From assembly GCA_025504975.1 (NCBI GenBank), contig JANUWI010000021.1, positions 496,001-560,000 on the forward strand: a stretch of DNA of 64,000 bases, given 5' to 3'. Source of the stretch: Plenodomus lindquistii (lineage: Eukaryota > Ascomycota > Dothideomycetes > Pleosporales > Leptosphaeriaceae). Under the pieces are notes generated by a model. That model was not told the DNA's origin. It did no database searches and was given only the letters and a program-made list of their open reading frames with translations. This document shows, piece after piece, positions 33,777-44,890 of the stretch. A program made the translations under genes and the position numbers. Each line of letters starts with the position of its first letter. Positions within the stretch are counted from its first letter, which is position 1.

Positions 33777-34350
33777 ATGACGGTACGTATTGATTCTGCC
33801 ATGAACCGTGTGACATTTGCCTGACTAACGTGAATTCCAGGCAGGTCCCCGATGCCGTGCGGTTGCCATTACGACTGGTGAACGGTGCAAGAAGACGGCA
33901 ACGCATTCACGCCCTGGACAAAAAGACGGCATCGTGGCCCGCTGTCACATTCACAAGAGCATCGCAAAGGACCACATCAAGGCGAAGCGAGTGCCAGTCC
34001 CCTCAGCCCGACTGCTGCCGCGTACTCCCCAAATCCCACGTCGCCGCCAAAACAATCCCACCAACGAGGACGAGGACGAGGACGAAGATGAGGATGATGA
34101 CGAGGATGACGAGGACAGCGACAGTGACGTCAGCGAAGCGGAGACCGTGATCCACGACCGCAAGGGAAAGTCGCGGGACCTTACTGTATCGTTCGATGGG
34201 CTCAACAAGGCGCTCGCCAGGATGGAAACACTGCAGCTTGGTTCATCAAGCAAGGCGGAATCCTCAGGCACCAAGGCCAAGTCTGAAGGAGTCACCAAGG
34301 ACAAGGGGAAGGGCAAGTTCAAGGGCAAGGCAACTGCACTGAAGAAGTAG
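33777..34350 (+). CDS. Small Cys/His, acidic and Lys-rich protein, two exons
   Basis: Proposed exon 1 is only six bases (ATGACG, 33777-33782). A 58-bp intron (GTACGT...TTCCAG, 33783-33840) follows, then exon 2 at 33841-34350, giving about 171 residues. The N-terminus holds C7, C18, H24, C37 and H40 in the pattern C-x10-C...C-x2-H, a possible zinc-binding knuckle. Next come a basic segment, a Glu/Asp run at about 75-100, a helical middle (LNKALARMETLQL), and a lysine-rich tail. The composition suggests a nuclear or nucleic-acid-associated protein. No named family recognised. The reading frame is open well upstream of the first internal ATG, which supports the spliced start. A serine-rich open frame on the opposite strand is a shadow. 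Confidence 0.6.
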
Positions 34351-34736
34351 GGCTCTGTCATCACGGGCTGAGAGGGTAGAGACGCCGGCATGGATGGCGA
34401 AGGAGCTGCATACGAAAGGTAGTGGTGCTGAAGAAGCTGCCGGAGATGAAGGGTGGCATTTGTTTGGTAATCACAGGCGAGATAGGGACATGGTGGATCA
34501 AGTTTGAGCTTCAAGAATCTTCTTCCTTGTCGAATGAACCCTGTGATACCTGATATGGTGCGATTTTTTGATTGTGAAGACTTCTTTGTGATTGACTTGC
34601 TTGTGAACAAGTCTTGCTCATATGTTTGCCCCAATTACTTTAAAGCCACATTGATCCTCTGACAACTCTTCTTTACATCCCATCACTCACATACTCGCAC
34701 AATTTGCGGTCCCAAATACGCTCACCAGAATCAACA

Positions 34737-35450
34737 ATGGCTATGCCCTTTTTGTCCTTGCCCGCCCGCTACGTACCAGCCCAGGAGCTACTTCAGCCGC
34801 ATCCACTTAGCCCCGCGCCGTCCCCAAAAGCGCTCCGCAACGGCGATGGTCCTCCTTTCCACGTACTGCTAGGCGACTCGCTATTAGCCTTTGAAGGCGG
34901 CGAAGCCTTCCCGGAAAGCGCAGGTAACGTGTGGGGCTGGGTGCGCGTGGGCACCATCAAATTCCCCGACCACGACCCGGACCTGCCCCGAATAGTCTAC
35001 GAGAACGGGGCCCAAGTGGCACAAATTGTGTATGCGCAATTTGAGGAGAATGACGACCTTGAGATTGGGCTCGACTCCGAGGACATTCCCATGATCCGGT
35101 TCTTCACTCACGGGGTGGACAAGGACGGCGTCACTCTACCCCAAAATGCATTAATGGCATCTAGCGATCAAACCCGACTCGCCGTCCGAGTCACAATTCT
35201 TGACATCAACTTCATTGATGCCGACTCTTGGTACGATGGATGGGACACAGCGCGGGATTTGTGGCGCTGGACGTACTGGAAGCTCATGAACACCTACATC
35301 AACGCCGGTGGACCAGGTTGGCGGCGAGGCGGCAATGACGATGATGCGCATGCAATGTTGACACTTGATTGTCCTCGCGAGGAAGTTGGGGATGATGATG
35401 GAGCGAACATGGTCCTTTTCCATAGTCTTACACACAACACGGATACTTGA
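34737..35450 (+). CDS. Hypothetical protein, 237 aa
   Basis: The start was chosen at ATGGCTATG (34737), preceded by CAACA. The single exon ends at TGA. Mid-protein it is rich in Asp/Glu and Trp (NVWGWVRVGTIKF, SWYDGWDTARDLWRW), has a Pro-rich N-terminus, and shows no membrane segment or signal peptide. Codon use resembles neighbouring genes. The 386-bp gap to the upstream gene contains no other frame. Function unknown; nothing in it suggests transposon origin. Confidence 0.65.
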   Translation: MAMPFLSLPARYVPAQELLQPHPLSPAPSPKALRNGDGPPFHVLLGDSLLAFEGGEAFPESAGNVWGWVRVGTIKFPDHDPDLPRIVYENGAQVAQIVYAQFEENDDLEIGLDSEDIPMIRFFTHGVDKDGVTLPQNALMASSDQTRLAVRVTILDINFIDADSWYDGWDTARDLWRWTYWKLMNTYINAGGPGWRRGGNDDDAHAMLTLDCPREEVGDDDGANMVLFHSLTHNTDT

Positions 35451-36079
35451 ATCATGACTGTGGAGCATGCGCACGCCTTGGTCTACTGTCTGTTGTCGTG
35501 AAGCATACCATACTATCCATACCTACTATACCAAAATCTTGAGCAATGTGATTGGCTCATCAGCCCTGGCTTCCCCAGATTTGTAGACTAAAATATCGGC
35601 TTTTCGATTATTAGCGGGTGGCTAAGCCGCATTCAACGCCACCCACGATGGCTCTACGCAACAACCTCAGAGTTTGGCTGCACCCATCTGAATCGCTGCG
35701 CCATACAAATCTCTGGTGTAAGCAGAGATGTGATTTGATGCAAGATGTAAGTTGTCATGTATTTGCAGAAGTGAGAAAGCTGCCGCGCGTGTTGGGTGAT
35801 GTTTTGAAGTTGTTCGGCCCAAGACCGCCGACGCTAGCCGCGCACGGCCAGGAACACCAAAATCGGCTCAGCGGCAGGCGGCCCCGGAGATTTTCAGTAC
35901 GCAGACGAAAAGTCTTTTCTGTAAACAACCACGCGCACAATCGCAACACCGACACCCATCACCTTGCTGCCTTGCGCTATACCTCTACTGCTGCCCTCAA
36001 GGGCTCCGCGATCGATTGCCGCCTCCGCCTCCGACTCTGCCTCGCCCCGTCACTTCACACACACGCCCATACACACACA

Positions 36080-36115
<36 letters not shown>

Positions 36116-36812
36116 CGTCCTAGGACCCGTTGATTGCTGGGCAGCTGCAGGGCGACGCTGGGGAGAGCTCGCGCAGCCGACCGGCAACCGGCTGGACCAT
36201 GAGCGAACCGTCGCATCGCAAACTGTGGGCGCCACAACAGACCAGGCAACCCAACCCCGAGCCCACGCCCGCACCTGCTGGACGACACCTCTTCCTTCCA
36301 TTTCGACCAACTACGCGGTAGTCGACAAACAAACCCACGGCGAGACACCGAGTCGAGCACCGCATACCCTACACAACCACATATTGCGATCTGATACGCC
36401 GCGACCAACACGGGCACAATAGAGGCTAGCATCGACATTCGCCTCGGCGAGCAGGGCGCGCTCATCCAAGACACCCTGGAACCCAGGCGCAAGCAAGGGT
36501 AAGCGCGAGTAAGGAAGAGGCCGACAAACTGGGGCGATTGGACTGCGATACCCTCTGGCGCAAGGGTGTGGTTTTCAAAGAACGTCCGACACAACGAAGA
36601 TGGAGGAGGGTTGTGTCTCTGTTATTGAGACCTTGGTTACTACGGGGACTGGCTACGTTGGAAATGGAGGAGAGATCTCTCGATACGCTCGGCGCAGAGG
36701 TCGATCTTGTCTTGGTCTCTACTTCTCCCGTCGCTGAAGGCCACTTCCACCGCCAAAGCTCTTGAACAAGTCGCCGAATGTCAGTAACAACGTCCACATC
36801 GGCTCAGCCACC
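35451..36812. other. Intergenic with repeat pieces and a microsatellite
   Basis: It contains a dispersed repeat piece (35628-35870, see repeats) and a compound (CA)n(TC)n microsatellite at 36071-36113. GC-rich open frames at 36120-36600 exist on both strands without domains. Confidence 0.4.
35628..35868. repeat. Dispersed repeat pieces shared with 53.8-54.1 kb
   Basis: CATTCAACGCCACCCA...GCTGCACCCATCTG (35628-35720) aligns with 53767-53860, with mostly C-to-T and G-to-A differences. GCGCACGGCCAGGAACACC (35846-35867) occurs inverted near 54046-54072. GTGATGTTTTGAAGTTGTT also recurs at 56637. Confidence 0.55.
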
Positions 36813-37362
36813 ATGGCTGCTTCAGAAAACTACATGGACTTTAGCAGCATCTCCCTTTGCCAACGTTGCCTTAGTCGCATCGGACAGTGCAAGTACTTGT
36901 TAGGCGTGAGTTTCGACTTTCTGCTGACTATAACCTCGGTCACTGACACAAAAATAGACTCCCCTAGGATTTCACCCCACCCACTCATTGTTGGTCTACC
37001 CCCTTACCTCTCGATGTCAATTCCTGACTTTATGCCCTCGCATTCAGCCTACCGCAGGCCTTCGCGCGTGGATGCCAACGCGGCGGCGAGGATGTACAAG
37101 AATGCCAGGGCGTTGGCTAGAAGAGTGCGCTGGCGGTGCCTGTATACCCACGCGCGTTCTTACACGCAACGCGTGCAATTTCAGCGTCTCCAATTCGAGC
37201 AAATATTGGGAACATGGGAGGGCCCCGGACGAAGTGAGTGAGCTTGGCCAACCGTCACCAAACTTCTCGATCAGGAACCATGGCCGACTCGGACAGTGGC
37301 ATCCGACGACGGCATTGGTGCCTATTCCTGGCCAGGCTTGGAGGAGCTCTCACATTGAATAA
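36813..37362 (+). CDS. Possible two-exon gene, frame unsure
   Basis: An ATG in good context (GCCACCATGG, 36813) opens a 31-codon exon with a CxxC-like start (CQRCLSRIGQCKY). It ends at a good donor, and a 52-bp intron (GTGAGT...CTGAC...AATAG, 36906-36957) can be removed. The spliced frame runs to 37362. The alternative unspliced frame runs to 37241 and contains a basic helical stretch (ARMYKNARALARRVRWR) that looks equally protein-like. Either one or neither is real. No domain recognised. Confidence 0.3.
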
Positions 37363-39479
37363 CAGGGCAGCTGAAGTTCCCAAAGCCAGGTATCTTGATT
37401 TAATCGCTGAAGCAAATCACCGCGCATTCTGCCAACACACAACGGCCGTCAAACACACAAGGTCGGGCAGCGCTTCCCCCATGCGACAAGTTTTGCTTCC
37501 TATTTTGCCGCCCGTCCTTTCCTCAGCATCTGTCATGTTCAGTTAGGCCCAAGACGTTACCTTTCAAGCCTTCTCACACTGATATTTGCGTGGCGACCTG
37601 GGAAGATGCTACCACGCCACCTACCAGCTTTCACCAAGCCTTTGCTCTGTGGCACTGGCTTGACGTTCCTCTCGTCTACGGCTTTGCTCAACTATTGCGA
37701 ATGGCATGAGCGGACAAAATCGCGAGGTGTACGATTTGTATCTCGCTGGCGTATTGGTGAGCATCGACAAGTACCACGGTACCCCCCAGGGTTGACGACA
37801 TGACCTACCATTCTCTTTTTGACAATGCAACTGAAACCCTTGGCTTTCCCGCGGACTCATCCATTTGTACCTTAAACCAAGGTAGACTACAGTATAGTCG
37901 TGATTGGTGCAGGCTATGGTGCTATACAGTCGTTACCAAATCTCGGAATGCAATTTGTCACGATTTTGTCATTGGAAAGAGCGCTTGTACTAACTCCTCA
38001 TTGACTTTCTCGCTGCTACCCAACCTGTGTACCCCCTTGTCCAGCTGGCCTCTCTCCTTCCACTTCCCACTCCAGTGTGACTACTGCTTCCATCTCCTAC
38101 AAATATCTGCTAACATGCCTGCCACCAATCCCGACGCTGTCCTCTGCTTGCTGCGAATCCAAGCTGCCAGCTATAGGGAAGTAGCTGTGATCCCCATGAG
38201 GCCCGGCGCCAAGTCGTGCAATCGACAGCTGGGCGAGGGCCGCAAGGGTACAATGTTCGAGATATCCACAAAGCCAGGGCTGGCCGTAGTATAGACGACG
38301 GCGCATCGAGACTTGTACACACTTTGGAGGACGCTGGGGCTTGTATTCGATTGTACACACCCCAGCTTGAGAGCCCCTTCCCCTCCGCCTCGGCAAGGCT
38401 TTGTGAGCGAGTTAAGCTGTGGAATGAAAAGCTTGTCGTTGTGAAGGCGGGTGGTGGTAGTGAGGGCTTGTTGCGAGTCGCCAACGCTGTTCCTAAAGAT
38501 TATAAAAGAATGTTGCTTAGCAGGTGGGTTGTTAGGTAAAGCGACATTTGCGTGGTCCTTGTAATATTAATGGGCGGCGGTGGGACTAGCCAAGAGTTTC
38601 GCAGCTCCAGCTCCCAACACATCACGTCGTTGAGTGACTGATTTGTTGCTTTGGTGGCGGGTAATGGCGTCGAGCCTCCTCTGGTAAAGGCGGTCCGCAG
38701 CCTCAGCCTGTTCCTCGTCGTGACGGCCGGTGGCTACGTAGAATGTTCTTTGCGCGAGCGGCGGACGCTTCTCGGGCTATTCAGCAGCTTCAAGCAGCCC
38801 CCATGCAAGTGACAACGTTGGTGAGCGACCTGGGCGGGTGGGTTTTGGAGAGTTGGGACTGGATTGCGCCGCAACGGTGCCGCTGGCGAGAACGAGGTCG
38901 GTCCAATATCTCACTTTCTCCAGAGGCAGAACGGGCTCTTTGTATCCAGAATCGGGCTCGAGATTTCGTGTCTGCAGTTCATCAACGAGGCTTGACGGTT
39001 GCGCTGTGGTGGTTCCTTTTTCGCCTTGAGGCTGTTAGTCAGCTTGCTCCATGAGAAAGAGCGACTGGATCGCGTCGTGGGCGTGGCCTTGATCGGTCAA
39101 GCCAGAGTGACAGTTCTGCAAATCTGATTGAGTGGTGGTGGGTAATGTTGTGGAGGATTTACTGACTCTACGGGCAGCATTGAGAGTGAGGGCGCATGTG
39201 GGGTGGAGGCTTGCGCAGCACTTCCAATCCTGGCGTGTTTTGGTGGGGCGCAGGTGACGGTGGCGCAGCGCCCGCGGTAACTACCAAACATCAGACGCAC
39301 CGCTTGTCGGTCCGAACGTGTTGCCGGAGTCGACAACGCTGAGCTCGTGTCATTGATTTCGCGGCCCCATCAAATGACTTGCTACTGCGCTTTTCGACAG
39401 GAACAACATGCAATTGCTTCAAAAATCTTATCAGCACAAGACTTACAGCCTATTCGCCCCTGCCATGGGCATCTCAAGA
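37363..39479. other. Intergenic, no supportable gene
   Basis: Several short frames (37606-37803, 38097-38539, 38743-39054) without domains or consistent splicing. Confidence 0.35.
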
Positions 39480-41760
39480 TAATGTTTGCGATCAAGAAAC
39501 AGACCATGGGTGTGAAAGGCCAGGATTTTGTTATCTACATAGATGCAGTGAAGCCGTATTTCAAACACCAAGACGAGACATCATGAACTCTGGCACTGCT
39601 GGAAATCTACCTCCACCAGCCTATCTGTACATAGACGCTGGGATCAGGCTGGCAACCAACATGGAAGCTTGATGCTTGTGTTCCAAAACGCAGTGAGGAC
39701 GTGGGCGGTGGATTTGCCGCGGCGCCAGAGGTCATGAGACCTTGATGGGAAGCTTTCAGATCCAGACTTGCGAGACACATGACTTCTTTGCGGATGATCT
39801 TGGAAAGAAGACATAACTGCAAGCCCCTGCACGGCAATGCCACATCGAAAGGCGTACTATTCTTTTCCACTTCTAGTACCGCTGCATCGCAACACATGCA
39901 GACTTGTGTCTGTACATTTTGAAAATGCAACCCCTCCACAGGTGAGGATGGATTTGATTCTAGAAGAAGCCGACTTTTTCTACCTAAAAGTAGACATACG
40001 AACCGGGCTTGAAGCTCTCGTGGCGACGTACCGCTATAGTTTTTTCGGAAACGCAGAGTGGGTACGGTAATTTGTTGCCTCTCCAACGTCCCACAGCACA
40101 TGAATCTTTGACAATTCGTTTTTGGCAGCCAAGCTGTGGTTCAAGACATGACTCCTTAGTAACGTAATTTCAGAAGCAAGCACCACAACACATGAAGCAG
40201 CCAACTCGTCATTTTGGAAAGAACAACTCTTGTCTTTGTGATAAGAGGAACGTTCCATCGAGAGGTCAATATATACCTGTTCGTGGGCATCGGCAGCGGG
40301 CAGTTCAACGCCCATGTAGACTCACTGCGGGATTTTGAAATCCGACAAAGAGATGGACCGTCGGTTCGCAGCGGCGCCCAAGGTCATGAGACCTTTGCAT
40401 ACTGTGGGAAACAGGCGCACAGGACACATGAAATACCGGCCTTTGCGATTGAATACCAAGCAGAAGTGTGGGTTATTGTAGGGCAAGCGCCACATCGTTT
40501 TGGTACATTGCTTGTTTGGAACTTTTGCACGACAACACATGGGATCACACTCCAGTCATTATGAGGAAGGTTGCCCCTGCGTGAGGACAGAGAGACTGGG
40601 TTTCTCTGCCAGTATGTGTGGATGCAATCAGCTGTCAGCGCTGATGGAGACTTGCTGCGGGACTTTGAAATCCGGCAAGGAGATGGGTGTTGGTTCGCGG
40701 CGGCGCCAGGAGCCCAAGGTCATGAGACCCTATCTCACATGCTTTTGGAACCAAGCACACGAGAACACATGTTGAGCCTGTTTCATATTCTTGGAAAGAG
40801 CCGCTTTTGTGTGGATGAGAAGAGACGTGGTACGTGTAGAGGTCAATTTATACCCCTACGTCTGTTGGCATCCAGCCTGCTTCTCAAAATCCAAAAGTTG
40901 GCGCTCATGTTTCCCCACCAATCCTCACAAAATAGAAACAGGATTGCATGAATTTGATGAGATCGTGTTCTTCTATTATTTGGCGCTGACGTGAACTTAT
41001 CTCCTACCTACCTATGTTCAAAGAATCCAAGTGAAATCTCCTGACTTTTCGCGCTGGCATTGATCCATCCCCAGCCTATTTTCCCAAAGGTTTGATAGGG
41101 AATCGCGAGACTTGGACAAAGCCATGCTTTCCTGGCTCTTTTTGAAGAATGGACATTGCATCGCATGACTTTGACGTTAACACTATTGATCCACCCCTTG
41201 TTGAATTCTCGCAGCAGTCAAACAAAAATGTCTTGTGAAGGTTGGCGTGGCTCAGATGTTCCTCCTGCCTACAGGTATAAATTTGCCTTTACACGAACAA
41301 AGTCTCCAACTACCTCCAAAAAGTGACTCTCTTCGAAAAATCGCAACAAGACACCTCATGGTGGTGCCGTGTTGGAAAGAGAGCGACACTAGCCTTGTGG
41401 ATACGAAAAACAAAACGATTCAGCTATATGGTTTGTGGGTTGGTGTCCAAAATTTTATGCGTGTGGTTGTGATGGTGTGAGCAAGACAGCAGTCGTTCAC
41501 GTGACAAAGGACATGACTGCAGGCTTTACGTTCTTTGGAAAGGTGGATCTCAGGCGTATATATATCCACTTCCAAGTCGTCCAATCCTTCCATCACACAC
41601 AGGGAAAAGCCTGGTCCAAAACTCACTGCGTACACTTCATGGTGCTGTGGTGGAGGGAGAGCGGCACTTCAGGCTTGTGGGCATCGAAAATAAACGTTTT
41701 GTGATGAATGGTACGTGAGTTGGTTGCTGAAAACCCTTGATAGGATTACGATGGTCTGAG
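39480..41760. repeat. Field of degenerate direct repeats
   Basis: Recurrent blocks in the same orientation include CAAGGTCATGAGACC-like sequence (39727, 40377, 40719), TTTGAAATCCG(A/G)CAA(A/G)GAGATGG (40333, 40664), TTGGAAAGA(G/A) (39807, 40213, 40790, 41383) and GAGGTCAAT(A/T)TATACC (40262, 40839). Spacing is irregular (roughly 340-580 bp) and the copies are diverged. No stable frame spans the field. Confidence 0.6.
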
Positions 41761-43206
41761 TGGAAAAGCTATCCTGCCAGGAATATGTCTTTGAACGTCA
41801 TTACTGTATTTCTAGGAATCAAATGTCATGTGTTTAGATGTGATATTTTTACTGCGACACCACATGTCTGCCGTGATATGCCTATGCAGCTGTGCTATAG
41901 GCTGCAATCTATACACTCCGGGTCTATTACTACTTGCGACCGCCAGAGAGGTACAAAGTACTACGATAAGCGAGGGCTACGCTTCTGCCATGGTACGGAA
42001 TGGAATCGGGATTATCGACGCCCCTGCCGCTCAGTACACCCAACCGCGCAGCTCCACGTCCATCTGAAAATCCATCCTTGTCGTCAAGACGCTGTTCGAG
42101 CACTTGTAACCTGGTTTCAAGAAAGTCGATGCGGATCATAAGGAGACTGATGTCGCGCGTGGCGAGGCACGCTTTTGACCGAAGAGCCCAATTCCCTTTT
42201 TAGGGTTCTCACAAAGTCATTGTACTAGAACGCATCCTATCAGACATGGTGGCCGAACAGCAAGGTCCCTTTCCGTCGAAAAACGTTGCCACCATCCTGG
42301 GGTGCGGCCGCGAGGCGCCTTTCCCTGACACGATCAACACCCTCATGTGCGCCCGCGCTCCACTCCAAAAACACATCCTCTCTCAGGTCATTGTCCAGAG
42401 CGCCCGAGGAGCGCCTTGCTAGATATTGAAATACCATATAGTGTCGCTGAGGTCATGCGCAGCCAGATCAACCGTTGCGCGGCGCGATTGGATCCATCAC
42501 AAACTTGCACCTTTCCCCCATAACCACAGGTAGATCAAATCATGTCGCGATGCTCCCGTGCCATAAATAGACCACGACGCTGTCAGTGGCGCTTTAGATG
42601 ATCTTGAAGGCGGGTTTCAATGTTCATAATAGTAAGGTATGCCCGGGCACAAACTGGGATCTGGTCACGTGCCAGTCATGTCACGCATTCTCTACTCGCA
42701 GCGATATGGACACTCCGGGGGTGTCACTTCCTGCAGAAGCAGTACCCCGCCGCATATGGGAGCAGTCAAAGCTTGCTGTAGCTGATACAGACACGTTTGA
42801 CTGCCCCGCCGCCGAAAGCGCAGATCAAATGCAAAGAGTTAGGCTGGTAGAATCATCGCCAGCCGCCTCTGCGGCTGAGCGAGAGGCCCATTAGTCCATC
42901 ACAACCGTCAGCGCGCACTATAGCGTGAATCATCATGCATCCTGTGGAGGACACCGGCTTATTCAACACGGCGCGTCTGTCTCCCTTACGCTGAAGCGCG
43001 TACAATGCTTTGGACTGAATCAACAGCTTGTTCTTCGTTCACATTATTTCCAATAGCGCGCGCGCATCAAAAGTGGCGGCTCTCTGGGGACATGGTGATG
43101 GAGAGAGGTTGCTGGAAACTTGAAACTGCGAAAGTTGAAGCTGTAAGGGCTGAATATGGCGAGGGTTGGAGTGAAGCGGTTGAGGGGGAAGGGGGGTTGT
43201 TAACCA
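41761..43206. other. No secure gene
   Basis: Competing open frames on both strands at 41930-42440. One plus frame, 42245-42421, encodes 59 residues, and a minus frame at 41930-42139 contains a heptad-like stretch. Domain evidence is absent for all. Confidence 0.3.
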
Positions 43207-43308
43207 TTCAGACTCGCCAAATCAGACTCGCCAAATCAGACTCGCCAAATCAGACTCGCCAAATCAGACTCGCCGCTAAATCAGACTCGCCAAATCAGAC
43301 TCGCCGCT
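43207..43308. repeat. 14-bp minisatellite, second locus
   Basis: Seven copies of AAATCAGACTCGCC, the reverse-complement form of the unit at 3367-3556, with two GCT insertions. The right flank (CGCCGCTAACAGCCTCTACC) matches the flank of the other locus (complement of 3340-3362), so more than the repeat unit itself is shared. Confidence 0.92.
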
Positions 43309-44182
43309 AACAGCCTCTACCGCCTCTACTAGCCTCAACCCCTAGGTTCAACCGCAACAACAGCTGCGTCCGGCGCCGCAATTCCGTATGCAAGCTCTAC
43401 AGTAATAACGCTCCCCCGGCTACATGTTCAGGAACGTGGGCGGCGCACTCTCCAAGCGGCTGGTGTAGACACTCTACGGTGAGCTCAATGTTCCTTGAGA
43501 GCCGCCCAGCCGCTATGCACTGATGTTCAAATCGCGCTCATTCAGAATAGTGAAAGCGCATCATATGCGACAAGTGGCACTTGAGCCCCCAGCCCTTGAA
43601 ATTATCCCGTCTCGAAAGAAACTTGTCAACGACCAAGTGACGCCATTAATGATCCGAGCAACACCTATTGGCTTCACGTCACATGAGTGTTGTATACCTA
43701 TTCCACATGCTTAGACCCTCCGAGCTCTCCAACCAGTCCACACCCACTTCGTGGAGCCAGGGTAGCGTGGTACTGCAAGCGAATATCCAAAAATACAACC
43801 CCAGACAATTCTAACCTCTGTTTGCCAGGCAGCTGCTACTGATGCATTCCCGAAGTGACAGAGAAACACAGCGCTTTCGAGCGGCATCGGAGAAACATGC
43901 AGAACGAACAAACGTTAGAGGGCTGTGTCTCATCAAGATTCAAGCGGTGAGGTGAAGGCGGCTTTCACAGGTTGGACTCTATCCTTTTCCACACGACAAA
44001 ACTGGACCATCATCCTGCTACCGACTCAGTATCGCGGGAAACCCACTCGCCGTCGCTTGAAGACATATTGCTCCTCGAACCCACGCACATACACGACCCT
44101 GGATGCGCGACGAGAGATGTTCGCTGCCCAGCTATTTGCAAAGATCTCGCGCTAACGTGCTACAGCGACGGATCTTGAAACA
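43309..44182. other. Intergenic
   Basis: No supportable gene. It is the upstream region of the four-exon gene at 44183. Confidence 0.4.
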
Positions 44183-44890
44183 ATGGACTCTTCGCAAGTT
44201 GACAAGAAGCTCGTGCTGTTCGCAGCTGGCCTTCAGGGTACGTTCAACACGAACACATGAGACATCAAGGACGCTGACAGAGCGTATGCATAGCTCAAGC
44301 TTGCCTAGCAGCCAGTACCTTGCCTCGAGATCACGATGACGAAGGAGAATTTGCCGGATTACAGCAGGTGAGTCGGTCCAAGGACTCCGATGTCTCCACC
44401 ATTGGTCTATATTGCGCAGCTAATTTCAACACGCACAGCGGGTCTGCGCAATCACTAGGAATGAAGTAGAAGGCATGATTTATGACGTCTCCACGGCTCA
44501 CCAGAAGCTGCGAACGGTGGTCTGCGCGACACGCGTTCTCTCTCAGGGTACGATGTCATAAACACCAGGTTACAAGAAGACCACACATGATAACATATGT
44601 CAGAGCTACAACGAAAGATTGTCACGTCGGGCCACGCGGGGACTAAAGTGTCGTCCACCACCACTTCCCCAGACAACGGCGTATCTGCTGAGACATCGAG
44701 ATGCGATTCCTCTGAAGATGCTTCTCTCCTCTGCGATATCGATGGCGATCTTCATGCGAATTCCCGTTCCCTCGAGCATGTTCGCCAGGAACCGAAGCGA
44801 CGTCCGGTCTCTCATACCCGCATTTGGTGGGCCACACCGTCCGCGCGTTCGCCCTCTGTCGGCCCATCAGTCATCCCCCCCTCCGACTAG
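44183..44890 (+). CDS. Hypothetical protein, four exons, 174 aa
   Basis: Exons 44183-44237, 44294-44367, 44439-44547 and 44604-44890 join in consistent phase. The introns are 56, 71 and 56 bp: GTACGT...CATAG, GTGAGT...CACAG and GTACGA...GTCAG. The model is persuasive because three independent splices keep one frame open from ATG to stop. The N-terminal half is helical (VDKKLVLFAAGLQ, then ITRNEVEGMIYDVSTAHQKL), perhaps a small coiled coil. The C-terminal half is Ser/Pro/Arg-rich and looks disordered. No family recognised and no targeting signal seen. Confidence 0.6.

Noticed and set aside
33951..34634. Serine-rich 227-codon minus-strand frame
   Set aside because: Its poly-Ser tract is just the complement of the GAGGAC repeat of the plus-strand gene, with no independent start or domain evidence.
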